Below are positions 34,204 to 42,826 of a stretch of DNA of 64,000 nt, one piece after another (the first letter of the stretch is position 1; each line of letters starts with the position of its first letter). The notes beneath the pieces are model-generated. The model saw nothing but the letters and a program-made list of their open reading frames with translations. It had not been told where the DNA came from and ran no database searches. The stretch is from the NCBI RefSeq assembly GCF_008630935.1, contig NZ_CP043908.1, positions 1,612,001 through 1,676,000 on the forward strand, given 5' to 3'. A program made the translations under genes and the position numbers. This DNA is from Thermodesulfobacterium sp. TA1. Lineage in GTDB: Bacteria; Desulfobacterota; Thermodesulfobacteria; Thermodesulfobacteriales; Thermodesulfobacteriaceae.

Positions 34204-35288
34204 ACTAAGTTAAAAAGCTTAGGAAGTCTCCTAAACATTTCAAGTTTTTCTGTTTCGCCTAACTTGGCCTTTCTTAATATTTCTTCTAACTCCTGTATGG
34301 TGTTATCATAGAGTTTTTTGTTTAGTCTATAAGGATGCCCGTCTTTTCCTCCATGGGCATAGCTATAAACCACCGGATCTTCTCTTGAAGCCTTCACCTC
34401 ATAAATCAGCTCTGAGGCTAAGGTTAAAGCCCTTAAAGCCTTGGCCCCCATCCCTTGGCTTAAAATCAAATCCTTAAAATCAGCAGGAGGGTTCTCGTAA
34501 ACCTTTTCCCAAATTTTTCTAAGAGACTTAAAAGATAAATCCTGCGGGGTTAAGGCATGTTCTTTTTTAAAGATTAGATGCACCTTAGGGGTCAGTTCCT
34601 TCATCACTAAACTAAAGTCTTCTTTAACCAGATTTACTAAACAACTTTGCACCGGTTTACTTTCTTTAGCTACCAAGTTAAGCACATCTTGTTTTTTTAT
34701 CTGAGATACAATCCCTGCATGAGGGTTTTCGCAAAGGTCGATGATTTTTTGGCTGTACCATTGATAACGCCTGGCATAAGAAGTCTTTTCATCCATTCCC
34801 TGCTGTATAACCCCCCAATCTCCTTCCTTAGAAAAGATAAAAAGATGAAAATAAAGCTGAAAACCATCCTGGATGGCGTTATTGTCAATCCTTGCGGTAA
34901 GTCTGCTTAGAGTTACCAGTTTGGAGGCCTCTTGAGGGAGCCCCTCTTTTTCGCCCCAAAAGATGATTTCTTGAGGGGTATTTAAAGCCCTCTTAGCCTT
35001 TCCTCCGCAGACATAAACTCCAAGGTCTCTAAAATAAGGTTTTAAAGCCTCTTTTACAGCCCCTCCTACCGTAGTGGTTAATCCTGAGGAATGCCAATCA
35101 AAACCAAGCAAACAACCCAAAGCCTGAAACCAAAAAGGGTCGGTAAGCCTTTTAATCAACTCCTTTGGACCAAACTCCTGATAGACCAGCAACAAAAACG
35201 CTCTGCTTAGCCTAATCATTCTTTCAAAAAGCCAAGGAGGGCACTTTCCTCCATGTAAAGGTAAATCCACCACGCTTCTGCTTACCAT
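34200..35288 (-). CDS. DUF763-domain protein
   Basis: A 362-residue protein matching DUF763 by its N-terminal DLPLHGGKCPPWLFERM and the signature LGFDWHSSGLTTTVGGAVKEAL, with VYSYAHGGKDGHPYRLNKKLYDNTI near the end. The family's function is not established; archaeal and thermophile members have been discussed as possible DNA-related proteins. It is next to the CDF exporter gene on the same strand, 13 bp away. Confidence 0.87.
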   Translation of the reverse strand: MVSRSVVDLPLHGGKCPPWLFERMIRLSRAFLLLVYQEFGPKELIKRLTDPFWFQALGCLLGFDWHSSGLTTTVGGAVKEALKPYFRDLGVYVCGGKAKRALNTPQEIIFWGEKEGLPQEASKLVTLSRLTARIDNNAIQDGFQLYFHLFIFSKEGDWGVIQQGMDEKTSYARRYQWYSQKIIDLCENPHAGIVSQIKKQDVLNLVAKESKPVQSCLVNLVKEDFSLVMKELTPKVHLIFKKEHALTPQDLSFKSLRKIWEKVYENPPADFKDLILSQGMGAKALRALTLASELIYEVKASREDPVVYSYAHGGKDGHPYRLNKKLYDNTIQELEEILRKAKLGETEKLEMFRRLPKLFNLV

Positions 35289-35301
35289 TTGTCTCCCCTG
35301 T

Positions 35302-36213
35302 CTAAAGAGCTTTTTTAGGCACTACCTCACATCCTGGACAACCGTTGTATTCAAACTGGACGGTCACATGGTTAATACCTAATTTTTGCAACTTATCTTT
35401 TATCTTTTGGTAAACCTGCATCGTCTGGGTTACGGTTAGGTCTGATTTTAGGTTAACATGTCCTTCAAAAAAATGGTTTTTATCATCAAGGCTCCATAGA
35501 TGAACATGATGCACATCTTTTATTTCTTGGATTTTCATCAACTCCTCAACCACTTTAGTAGGTTCTACATGAGTCGGGGTTGATTGCATAATAATGTTGA
35601 CGGATTTTAACAAAACCTCTAAACTTTCTTTGGCTATGTAAACCGCTATCAATATACTTATAAGCGGGTCAATCCTTACCATACCCCAAAAATAGATAAA
35701 AAGCGCTCCTATAATCACCGCTATAGAAGATAAAGCATCTCCTAAAATATGAAGATAAGCCGACTTTACGTTAAGGTCCTTTTTGGCAGCTCCCTTTAAA
35801 AACAGCAAACTTAAAAGGTTGCCTAAGAGTCCTATACCACCTATAATAAACACCGTCTTAATCTCTATAGGATGAGTATTAATCAGCCTTTCAACCGCCT
35901 CTTTTACCAAAAAAATGCATATTACCAGCAGGGTAACCGAATTAAAAAGACTGGCTAAGATGGTTATCCGTTTGTAGCCAAAAGTCTTTTTCTCATCTGG
36001 CCCTTTTAGAGAAAACTTATAGGCAAAATACGTAATGGTTATAGACATGGCATCGCTTAGATTATGAAAGGCATCAGACAAAAGAGACATACTTCCTGAA
36101 ACCAACCCACCGACAAACTCAACCAAGGTTATCACTAAGTTAAAGACCACTACATAAAAAAGATTTTTTCCGCTAATCTCAGAATGATCAGAGTGATGAT
36201 GGTGAGGGTGCAT
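35302..36213 (-). CDS. Cation diffusion facilitator, Zn/heavy-metal exporter
   Basis: A 303-residue CDF transporter with six membrane segments. The N-terminus is His-rich (MHPHHHHSDHSE). Metal-site motifs are HNLSDAM in TM2 and HILGDAL in TM5. The cytoplasmic C-terminal domain has the HHVHLWSLDDKNHFFEGHVNL region typical of metal-responsive CDF proteins. It lies back to back with the ZraS/ZraR-like pair, pointing to a zinc or related metal response. Confidence 0.93.
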   Translation of the reverse strand: MHPHHHHSDHSEISGKNLFYVVVFNLVITLVEFVGGLVSGSMSLLSDAFHNLSDAMSITITYFAYKFSLKGPDEKKTFGYKRITILASLFNSVTLLVICIFLVKEAVERLINTHPIEIKTVFIIGGIGLLGNLLSLLFLKGAAKKDLNVKSAYLHILGDALSSIAVIIGALFIYFWGMVRIDPLISILIAVYIAKESLEVLLKSVNIIMQSTPTHVEPTKVVEELMKIQEIKDVHHVHLWSLDDKNHFFEGHVNLKSDLTVTQTMQVYQKIKDKLQKLGINHVTVQFEYNGCPGCEVVPKKAL

Positions 36214-36391
36214 CCTCTATATCCTGTTTAGTTTTATACCAAATTTGTCTCTTTTTTCCTTTTTGTCAAGCATACACTCCTCTATCTAAAAGAACTCTTT
36301 CGTTTTTAAGACAAAAACGAAAGGCTATTTTGTTTTCTTCTTTAAAAAAGCCTCTTTCTTTTATCAATTACCACAGGCTTTTCTCTTAGGT

Positions 36392-36405
36392 TTTACAATT
36401 TACAA
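36392..36405. promoter_or_regulatory. Tandem TTTACAA element before the sensor kinase
   Basis: Two direct TTTACAA copies (36392-36398 and 36399-36405) lie 24 bp before the kinase ATG. The same heptamer forms the palindrome at 39939-39953 upstream of the ZraP-like gene. Candidate binding site of the adjacent NtrC-type regulator. Confidence 0.4.
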
Positions 36406-36428
36406 ATTTTAGGTTAAGCTAAAAGTTG

Positions 36429-37703
36429 ATGGGGAAAAACGATAAACTCAGACGTTATCTTAAAACCTCGGTTTTATCTTGGGTGTTTTTAGGGGTTTCT
36501 CTAATAGCCGGATTTTTGTTTTTCATCGCAGGGGTTTACAACTACAAAAACATAGAAAAAACCTTAGAAAACGCTCTTAAACTACAAGCCATAGGTGTTG
36601 AGATTACCCTTAAAAGCTTGATTAAAAACTTTAACTTAGACTTAATAAAAAAGGAAAGAAATTTTTTTGTTGAACTTCTTTTGGGTAACGAGTGGGAAGG
36701 AGTAGCTTATGTAGCTATCTATGACAAAAACGGCACAGCTTTACTTCATTCTAATCCCGAACTTATAGGCCAAAAGATAGAACAATTTGTCCCTATTAGG
36801 CCCCCTTTTCCTCGAAGTTTTTATCAAACCTCTTTAACAGAAGAAAAACTCTTTCTCTATGAAAACCTTATCAGACTTAAAAACGAACAAGCGGTGTTAA
36901 GGGTAGCGCTACATGTATATCCTGTTGAAGAAAGGTTAAGTTATGCAAGAAGACATATCTATTTAGAGTTTTTACTTGGATTGGTTTTTATAGGGATAGG
37001 AGGAATAGGGTTTTGGTTTTTTAGAAAGACTGAAAGGTTGATAAGACAGGTTGAGGACCTTGAACGCTGGAGGTTTATTTCTCAGGTGCTTGCACACGAA
37101 ATGAAAAACCCATTAGCCAGTATTAAAGGCTTTACCCAGCTTATCCTTAAGAAAAACCCAGAAGAAAAGACCCAAAAAGCCCTTAATTTTATCTTTAAAG
37201 AAACCCTTCGGATGGAAAATCTCTTGCGAACTTTAAACTCTTATACCCACCCATTGCTAATCAATCCTTCTAACTTTAACTTAAAAGAACTTTTAACCGA
37301 GGTAGTAGAAACCTTTAAACTTCTTTATCCTGAGGCAGACCTAAGGTTAAACCTTCGGGGAGAAAACTTTTTAGTGTTTACAGACCAAGATAAACTCAAA
37401 GAAATCTTGATAAACCTGTTAGAAAACGCTTGGCAAGCCTCTCAAGAAAACGGGAGTCTCAGGGTAGACCTGGGTTTAAATTCTGAAAAAAATTTCTATA
37501 TTATTTATATTAAAGATTATGGAAAGGGAATACCTAAAGAATTACTTCTCAAGGTTTGGGAGCCCTTTTTTACTACCAAGGCAAAAGGGATGGGACTTGG
37601 ATTAACCATAGTAAAAAAACTTTGTGAGGAGCTAAACCTTAGTATAGAATTAAAATCTCAACCCGCTTATGGAACAGAAGTATGGCTAAAAATCCCTCGA
37701 TAG
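36429..37703 (+). CDS. Sensor histidine kinase, ZraS/AtoS-like
   Basis: Membrane sensor with TM1 at about 18-38, a periplasmic domain of about 135 residues, TM2 at about 178-200, then HisKA and HATPase domains. The phosphoacceptor is His223 in LAHEMKNPLASIKGF. The ATP-lid motifs ENAWQAS, IKDYGKGIP and KGMGLGLTIVKKL are intact. I take ATG 36429 rather than the TTG just before. It overlaps its regulator gene by 22 bp. Neighbours (CDF exporter, ZraP-like protein) suggest metal or envelope stress sensing. Confidence 0.9.
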   Translation: MGKNDKLRRYLKTSVLSWVFLGVSLIAGFLFFIAGVYNYKNIEKTLENALKLQAIGVEITLKSLIKNFNLDLIKKERNFFVELLLGNEWEGVAYVAIYDKNGTALLHSNPELIGQKIEQFVPIRPPFPRSFYQTSLTEEKLFLYENLIRLKNEQAVLRVALHVYPVEERLSYARRHIYLEFLLGLVFIGIGGIGFWFFRKTERLIRQVEDLERWRFISQVLAHEMKNPLASIKGFTQLILKKNPEEKTQKALNFIFKETLRMENLLRTLNSYTHPLLINPSNFNLKELLTEVVETFKLLYPEADLRLNLRGENFLVFTDQDKLKEILINLLENAWQASQENGSLRVDLGLNSEKNFYIIYIKDYGKGIPKELLLKVWEPFFTTKAKGMGLGLTIVKKLCEELNLSIELKSQPAYGTEVWLKIPR

Positions 37704-39001
37704 CCATCGTAGAAGACGATACCTCTTTTGCCAGTTTTTTGGAAATGACCTTTCAAGAAGAAAACTACACTGTTTGGGTTTTTCATCATCCTGAAACCGC
37801 TTTGCTTAAACTTCCTGAACTTAAACCTGACATAGTAATCACCGACCTTAAAATGCCTGAGATGGACGGTATCACCTTTATTAAAAAGGCTAAAAAGCTT
37901 CTTCCAGAAAGTGTTTTTATCGTGATTACCGCCTTTGGGACCATTCCTTCGGCGGTTGAAGCGATGAAAGCAGGGGCTGTAGACTATCTTACCAAACCGC
38001 TTTCTTCTCCAGAAGAACTGCTGTTTAAGGTAAAAAATTACCTAAAAAACACAAAAAGTTTTGAAAGCACCGAAGGTTTACCTCCGTTCGATGTGGTTTT
38101 TGCAGGTATAGAAGACCTTTATGAAAAATTGGTAGAAATTGCCCCTACAGATACCACCGTTTGTCTTTTAGGGGAAACAGGCACAGGGAAAAGTTTAATA
38201 GCTAAGGTTATTCATGTTCTAAGCAGGAAAAAAGGACCTTTTGTAGAGATAAATTGTGCTGCCTTACCTGAAAACCTGGTAGAGGCTGAACTTTTTGGTT
38301 ATGAAAAAGGGGCTTTTACCGGTGCCCTCAAAACAAAACCTGGCAAGGTTGAGGTTGCAAGAGGAGGAACCCTTTTTCTTGATGAAATCTCTGAGATGAG
38401 CTTGCCTGTTCAGGCTAAATTTTTGAGGGTTCTTCAAGACAAAACCTTTGAAAGGTTAGGGGGGCTTGAAACCTTAAAAACTAACGCCAGATTTATCGTG
38501 GCTACCAATAAAGATTTAGTAAAACTTGTAGCTGAGGGGCGGTTTAGAGAAGACCTGTTTTATCGTATTAACGTTCTCTCTTTTTATCTCCCACCCCTTA
38601 GAGAAAGAAAAAAACATTTAGAAAAAATCGTAAATTATCTGTTAGAAAACATCTGTCAAAAACTGGGAAAACCTTTAAAACCTTTAAGTAAAACTTCCTG
38701 GGAAAAACTTAAAGAGTACCATTTTCCCGGCAACATAAGAGAGCTTGAGAATCTACTTGAAAGGGCGATATTGCTTAGCAAGGGAGAAACACTTGAGGTA
38801 GAATTTTTCTCTAAAGAAAGAGAAATTTTAAAAGAGGAGTTAGAACTTAAAGATGCTTTACAGATTAAAAACTTAGAGAAAAAAGCCATACTAAAAGCCC
38901 TGGAGGTTACCAAAGGCAACAAGCCTGAAGCAGCCAAACTGCTTGGTATCTCTTTAAAAACCCTTTATAACAAGCTTAAGGAATTTGGGATAAACCAATA
39001 G
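37682..39001 (+). CDS. Sigma-54-dependent NtrC-family response regulator, ZraR-like
   Basis: Activates sigma-54 RNA polymerase. The receiver domain has the phosphoacceptor Asp55 (VITDLKMPEMDG). The AAA+ domain has Walker A GETGTGKS at 164-171, the sigma-54 contact GAFTGA at 210-215 and GTLFLDEISEM. A FIS-type helix-turn-helix ends the protein (PEAAKLLGISLKTLYNKL). Cognate of the overlapping kinase gene. A near-consensus sigma-54 promoter lies in front of the ZraP-like gene nearby, the likely target. Confidence 0.94.
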   Translation: MAKNPSIAIVEDDTSFASFLEMTFQEENYTVWVFHHPETALLKLPELKPDIVITDLKMPEMDGITFIKKAKKLLPESVFIVITAFGTIPSAVEAMKAGAVDYLTKPLSSPEELLFKVKNYLKNTKSFESTEGLPPFDVVFAGIEDLYEKLVEIAPTDTTVCLLGETGTGKSLIAKVIHVLSRKKGPFVEINCAALPENLVEAELFGYEKGAFTGALKTKPGKVEVARGGTLFLDEISEMSLPVQAKFLRVLQDKTFERLGGLETLKTNARFIVATNKDLVKLVAEGRFREDLFYRINVLSFYLPPLRERKKHLEKIVNYLLENICQKLGKPLKPLSKTSWEKLKEYHFPGNIRELENLLERAILLSKGETLEVEFFSKEREILKEELELKDALQIKNLEKKAILKALEVTKGNKPEAAKLLGISLKTLYNKLKEFGINQ

Positions 39002-39004
39002 AGA

Positions 39005-39433
39005 CTATTCCCAAACAGGTTTATAAGGAGGCACAGGACTTCTGAAAAGGTAAAGGCTTCCGGTATCTAAGTTTTTTATATGCCTTGCCATAAAGATAAT
39101 TCCATACCTTGGGAAAAATGTTTTAGCACCGGTAATCTCAACCCTATCCCCTTCTTTAAAGTCTGGCTTTAAGAAACGATAATAACTCACCGGACACAAA
39201 AAAACGGTATAAGCTTTACCTTCTCTTTCTACTTCCAGAGCAGCTAATCCCCTTGGAGGAAGATATATTTTTAGGATCCTACCTTTAAACGTAATCTCTA
39301 AATTAGGGTCATAAGGAATTTCTTTAGGCAAAATAAAAGGTTGTGCCCTAAGACTTGGGACAAAAAAAACAATCAAAAGAAAACCTAAAAAAACAATAAA
39401 GCCCGGGATAAAACCCCGGGCTTTATACCTCAT
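39005..39433 (-). CDS. Exported or membrane-anchored small protein of unknown function
   Basis: A hydrophobic N-terminus (about 9-27) ending SLRA looks like a signal peptide or anchor. The rest, about 110 residues, is strand-rich (EITFKGRILKIYL, GDRVEITGAK) and OB-fold-like. I choose ATG 39433, one base after the stop of the ZraP-like gene (TAAGATG), over an upstream start at 39493 inside that gene. A terminator hairpin covers its first codons, so expression should be low relative to the upstream gene. Confidence 0.65.
   Translation of the reverse strand: MRYKARGFIPGFIVFLGFLLIVFFVPSLRAQPFILPKEIPYDPNLEITFKGRILKIYLPPRGLAALEVEREGKAYTVFLCPVSYYRFLKPDFKEGDRVEITGAKTFFPRYGIIFMARHIKNLDTGSLYLFRSPVPPYKPVWE
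39384..39424 (-). terminator. Intrinsic terminator/attenuator overlapping a start region
   Basis: Arms AAAGCCCGGG (39398-39407) and CCCGGGCTTT (39415-39424) form a 10-bp GC-rich stem; on the minus strand the stem is followed by ATTGTTTTTTT. It ends transcripts of the ZraP-like gene but lies inside codons 4-12 of the next reading frame. Confidence 0.75.
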
Positions 39434-39434
39434 C

Positions 39435-39782
39435 TTACCACCCGCAGTATTTTCTCCACATACCAACTTTACCAAGTGGTAACCCCTTTTCATGCCCTTT
39501 TTTCATGATCTCTACACGGATTTTAGCAAGTTCTTGCTCTTTTGCAAGGATAGTATCCCAGTTAGGAGAAGGCTGAAGGATAATGGAACGAAGCTCCGCC
39601 CTTAATTGAGCCTCCCTTTGATAAAGAGGTTGTACGTCTTTGCAAAACTCTTGCAACTTAGCAGGCTCAACCGGAGGATACATAGGACGTCCTGTTCCTC
39701 CCATACCTTTTTGAGCAAAGGCTGAACCGGTTAAAAGAGTACCAATCCCTAAAGCTACCGCCAAAGTCTTTTTGATGTTCAT
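39435..39782 (-). CDS. ZraP/Spy-like periplasmic metal-stress protein
   Basis: A 115-residue exported protein. The start is ATG 39782, preceded by CCAGGAGGTG, giving a clean signal peptide (MNIKKTLAVALGIGTLLTGSAFA). The mature part is helical with AQLRAELRSIILQPSPNWDTILAKEQELAKIRVEIMKKG, like the heavy-metal-resistance/CpxP-Spy superfamily. It lies beside a ZraS/ZraR-like pair and behind a candidate sigma-54 promoter, the classic ZraPSR arrangement. Confidence 0.8.
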   Translation of the reverse strand: MNIKKTLAVALGIGTLLTGSAFAQKGMGGTGRPMYPPVEPAKLQEFCKDVQPLYQREAQLRAELRSIILQPSPNWDTILAKEQELAKIRVEIMKKGHEKGLPLGKVGMWRKYCGW

Positions 39783-39824
39783 AACCACACCTCCTGGTTT
39801 AGTTTTTATCTTTGTACTATTTAT

Positions 39825-39840
39825 ATCAAAAATCATGCCT
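39825..39840 (-). promoter_or_regulatory. Candidate sigma-54 promoter of the ZraP-like gene
   Basis: The minus strand reads AGGCATGATTTTTGAT. Compared with TGGCACGnnnnTTGCW it keeps GGCA, the G and TTG, and differs at three positions (GA instead of GC in the -12 box). It lies 43 bp before the ATG. Supported by the adjacent NtrC-type regulator. Confidence 0.5.
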
Positions 39841-39938
39841 AAAAATTTTCTCTCAAAATACCCTTAATCTTGGGCTGTTTTCCGAAAAAGGAATTTAAAA
39901 AAAAACGAAAAAACTTGAAATTTTTACGAAAGCACGGG

Positions 39939-39953
39939 TTGTAAAATTTACAA
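39939..39953. promoter_or_regulatory. Candidate regulator binding palindrome
   Basis: TTGTAAAATTTACAA has 7-bp arms around one base. It lies about 100 bp upstream of the candidate -24 box, a usual enhancer distance, and shares TTTACAA with the tandem element before the kinase gene. Confidence 0.5.
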
Positions 39954-40275
39954 AGTGTAGCCAAGGACAATACCTAACATAAAACTCTAACCTCAAAACC
40001 CCTATAAAAAAACCCCAGTTATGATAGTAAAAAAACTTCGCTTAAGACCTTTAAGTAATATATAAAATATTATTGGTCTTTCAGCCAAGGATAACATGTT
40101 ATTAGAAGAAAAATCTTAAAAACCAATCAAACCGTGGAACCAAGCCTTTAAACTAATAACCACCCAATAATTTAAAATAGGGCTTTACTTTTTTCCAGGA
40201 TTTCTTTAAAATATTTTGTAGATGATTATGTTATTAATATGTTAATAAAAAAATGATAAACTTTGGAGGTGGGTT

Positions 40276-41169
40276 ATGAAGCCCTATCAGAAACCCTTGA
40301 TAGCTTTAGATACATCAGAACAGTCCTGGCATGTTTTTCTCGAGGCACTTAAACTTCTTCAGACAAGTTCTACTAAGGCTGCTATAGTGACGGTAGCTCC
40401 TCTTTATACGGATGATTTGCTCATAACCACCGTAGAAGACCTTCCAGGAAAAACCCTTCCAGGATTTGAAGAAATCTTTACTGACTTACCCATTAAGATA
40501 ATTCAACCCTATCAAGAACTCATCAAAAAGGTAGAAAATGTCTTATCAGAAAAAAGAATCGAAGCTCAGTGTTTTTTAGAAAAAGGAGAGGCCTATCAGA
40601 AGATTGTAGACTTAGCCTATAACACTGGAGCTGATTTAATCATCATGGGACGGAGTAGTAGTAAACTTAAAACCTTTTTCTTAGGAAGCACGGCAGCCAG
40701 GGTGATAGGTTATAGTCCTGTAGATGTCCTCATTATTCCTTATCCTCGAACCATAAACTTAGAAAAAATACTGGTAGCAGTAGACGGGTCTTCTTTTGCT
40801 GAAAAGGCCTTTGCTAAAGCCATAACCTTGGCTAAAGCCCATCAGAGCAAACTGTCAGTGGTATCGGTGATAGACCTCCCTGTAGAAACCTATGGAGTTG
40901 CCCCGGATGTGTTGGACAAACTTTCTGAAGAAAGAAGAAAATATCTGGAAAATCTGGTGGATAAAGCCAACAAAGAAGGTGTAAAAATAGACTGGTTCTT
41001 AAAGCTGGGGGCGGTAGAAGATAAAATCCTTGAGGTAGCCCAAGAAACAGGCTCTGGACTCCTGGTAATGGGTACTTATGGAAAAACCGGGCTTAAAAGA
41101 TTGTTGATGGGAAGCGTAACAGAGAGGGTTCTTTCAGCCGGTGCCTTGCCGGTTTTGGTCGTAAAATAA
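40276..41169 (+). CDS. Universal stress protein, tandem UspA domains
   Basis: A 297-residue protein with two UspA domains (about 1-152 and 153-297). Each has the ATP-loop pattern: GRSSSKLKTFFLGSTA in the first and GTYGKTGLKRLLMGSVTERV in the second. Cytoplasmic stress protein; exact role unknown. GGAGGTGGG precedes the ATG. It stands alone between divergent promoters. Confidence 0.9.
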   Translation: MKPYQKPLIALDTSEQSWHVFLEALKLLQTSSTKAAIVTVAPLYTDDLLITTVEDLPGKTLPGFEEIFTDLPIKIIQPYQELIKKVENVLSEKRIEAQCFLEKGEAYQKIVDLAYNTGADLIIMGRSSSKLKTFFLGSTAARVIGYSPVDVLIIPYPRTINLEKILVAVDGSSFAEKAFAKAITLAKAHQSKLSVVSVIDLPVETYGVAPDVLDKLSEERRKYLENLVDKANKEGVKIDWFLKLGAVEDKILEVAQETGSGLLVMGTYGKTGLKRLLMGSVTERVLSAGALPVLVVK

Positions 41170-41320
41170 AAAACTTTTATTATTTCTAACCCCTCGATTT
41201 TTTAACTGAGGGGCCTCCCATTCTATTGAACCATAATGTTGGAATCTATCGCTTGAAAAAAATCTATAATAGTGGTAAGTTATTACTTACTTTACTATAT
41301 TTATTTACAAGGAGGAGGGT

Positions 41321-42340
41321 ATGACCTGGGAAGAGGTAAGAAAAAACGCCAGGGAAAAACTAAAGGGCTTTTGCAAGGTTTGTCCAGTATGCAATGGAGT
41401 TGCCTGTGCTGGAGAAGTGCCTGGAATGGGAGGATTAGGAACAGGTTCTGCCTTCAGGGCAAATTTAGAGGCTTTAAACAGATACAAGTTTAACCTCACG
41501 GCAATTCACGAAGTTAAATCCCCTCTTACTGAGATAGAACTTTTTGGTCAAACCTTATCTCTACCGGTTATGGCTGCCCCTATCACTGGAACTACTTATA
41601 ACATGGGCGGAGCAATAACAGAAGACGTCTATACCGAAGAAGTAATAGCCGGGTCTCTCATGGCTGGAACCATCGGCTGGACAGGAGACGGAGCAGACCC
41701 TTTAATGTATTCAAGCGGTATTAATGCTATTAAAAAGTTTGAAGGAAAGGGTATCCCTATCATTAAGCCCAGGGCACAGGAAGAAATCATTAAAAGGATC
41801 AGGATGGCAGAAGAGGCTGGGGCCTTGGCTGTAGGGGTTGACATAGACGGTGCAGGGCTTATCACCATGGCTTTAAAAGGACAACCTGTAAGTCCTAAAA
41901 CCCCTAAGGAAATAGAAGAATTGGTAAAAGCAACCAAACTTCCTTTTATCCTTAAGGGTATTATGACGGTAAAGGATGCTGAAATTGCCTATGATTGCGG
42001 GGTTTCCTGTATCGTGGTTTCTAACCACGGAGGTAGAGTTTTGGATCATACCCCAGGGGTAGCAGATGTTTTACCAGAAATTACCGCAAAGTTTAAAGGA
42101 AAAATGACCATAATAGCAGACGGAGGGGTCAGAAGCGGAGCAGATGTCCTTAAACTACTTGCCCTTGGTGCTGATGCCGTGCTTATTGGAAGACCGGTAG
42201 TAATTGCAGTGTTTGGTGGAATGAGAGAAGGGCTTAAGTTGTATTTTGATAAAATAAAAAACGAACTTATTCAAACGATGTTATTAACCGGGGTTGCTTC
42301 GGTTAAAGACGTGCCAGCAAGTATTTTGGTTAAGATGTAA
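41321..42340 (+). CDS. FMN-dependent alpha-hydroxy-acid oxidase-like protein with Cys-rich N-terminus
   Basis: A 339-residue TIM-barrel flavoprotein. FMN and substrate motifs are present: LPVMAAPITG, FILKGIMTVKDAE, VVSNHGGRVLDHTPG (catalytic His and Arg), IIADGGVRSGADVLKLLALGADAVLIGRP. The N-terminus has Cys18, Cys21, Cys24 and Cys29 (CKVCPVCNGVAC) in place of the usual segment, suggesting a metal or Fe-S site. AAGGAGGAGGG precedes the ATG. It faces the lactate-oxidation operon across a shared terminator, so lactate or a related 2-hydroxyacid is a plausible substrate. Confidence 0.83.
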   Translation: MTWEEVRKNAREKLKGFCKVCPVCNGVACAGEVPGMGGLGTGSAFRANLEALNRYKFNLTAIHEVKSPLTEIELFGQTLSLPVMAAPITGTTYNMGGAITEDVYTEEVIAGSLMAGTIGWTGDGADPLMYSSGINAIKKFEGKGIPIIKPRAQEEIIKRIRMAEEAGALAVGVDIDGAGLITMALKGQPVSPKTPKEIEELVKATKLPFILKGIMTVKDAEIAYDCGVSCIVVSNHGGRVLDHTPGVADVLPEITAKFKGKMTIIADGGVRSGADVLKLLALGADAVLIGRPVVIAVFGGMREGLKLYFDKIKNELIQTMLLTGVASVKDVPASILVKM

Positions 42341-42351
42341 AAGATTAAAGA

Positions 42352-42380
42352 AGGCGGCCTGATTTTAGTTTAGGCCGCCT
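42352..42380. terminator. Bidirectional hairpin between convergent genes
   Basis: AGGCGGCCT (42352-42360) and AGGCCGCCT (42372-42380) pair over an 11-nt loop in the 50-bp gap between convergent genes. T-rich tracts lie near both sides but are not perfect. Confidence 0.65.
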
Positions 42381-42389
42381 CAGCAATCT

Positions 42390-42824
42390 TTAGGTTTTTT
42401 GCCAAAGATATAAACCCGTCTGATCGTCAAAACCCCTTGTAAAGGCCTCGCCTTCAAACTCTACTATCTCAAACTCAAAGGCAAAAACCTCAGACCCTTC
42501 AAAAAGATGACCCCCTATTGCGGTAAAATCTTCTTTACCTAACACCACATGAAGATGAGCAAAAGAGACCCCATCTTTAACCGAAATGTTTCCCTTTAAA
42601 CTTAAAATTTCCATAGGTTGGTTAAAATTTTTGATTATATACTCTCTCTTGATTTGATCATAATACCCTATGGTAGCCTTGGTTACAGCTCCGATACCTG
42701 AAACCATACCAGCCTTGATGTTGAGCTCCTTAGCCTTCTCTGTCAACCATTTGAATAGGTCCTCTCCCTTAGGAATCCTACCCTGAATAATTCTTTTTAC
42801 TTTATACTCTCTTATAACATCCAT
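42390..42824 (-). CDS. PCC/DUF296-domain protein
   Basis: A 144-residue protein of the plants-and-prokaryotes-conserved domain. The family pattern shows in AGMVSGIGAVTKATIGYYD, then HLHVVLGKEDFTAIGGHLFEG and VFAFEFEIVEF. The metal-binding His residues of the family are in HLHV and GGHL. Last gene of the lactate operon, 2 bp after the LutB-type gene. Function in prokaryotes is not settled; a regulatory or small-molecule role is possible. Confidence 0.85.
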   Translation of the reverse strand: MDVIREYKVKRIIQGRIPKGEDLFKWLTEKAKELNIKAGMVSGIGAVTKATIGYYDQIKREYIIKNFNQPMEILSLKGNISVKDGVSFAHLHVVLGKEDFTAIGGHLFEGSEVFAFEFEIVEFEGEAFTRGFDDQTGLYLWQKT

Positions 42825-42826
42825 GG

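Larger units (their letters stand above)
39783..40275. other. Divergent control region between ZraP-like gene and uspA
   Basis: 493 bp without a gene. Left part: candidate sigma-54 promoter (39825-39840) and palindrome (39939-39953) for the leftward gene. Right part: very AT-rich DNA, no clear promoter for uspA seen; a GGAGGTGGG ribosome site lies just before the uspA ATG. Confidence 0.6.

Noticed and set aside
41190-41213. CCCCTC/GAGGGG inverted repeat after uspA as terminator
   Set aside because: Only six base pairs, a long loop and no T tract after the stem.
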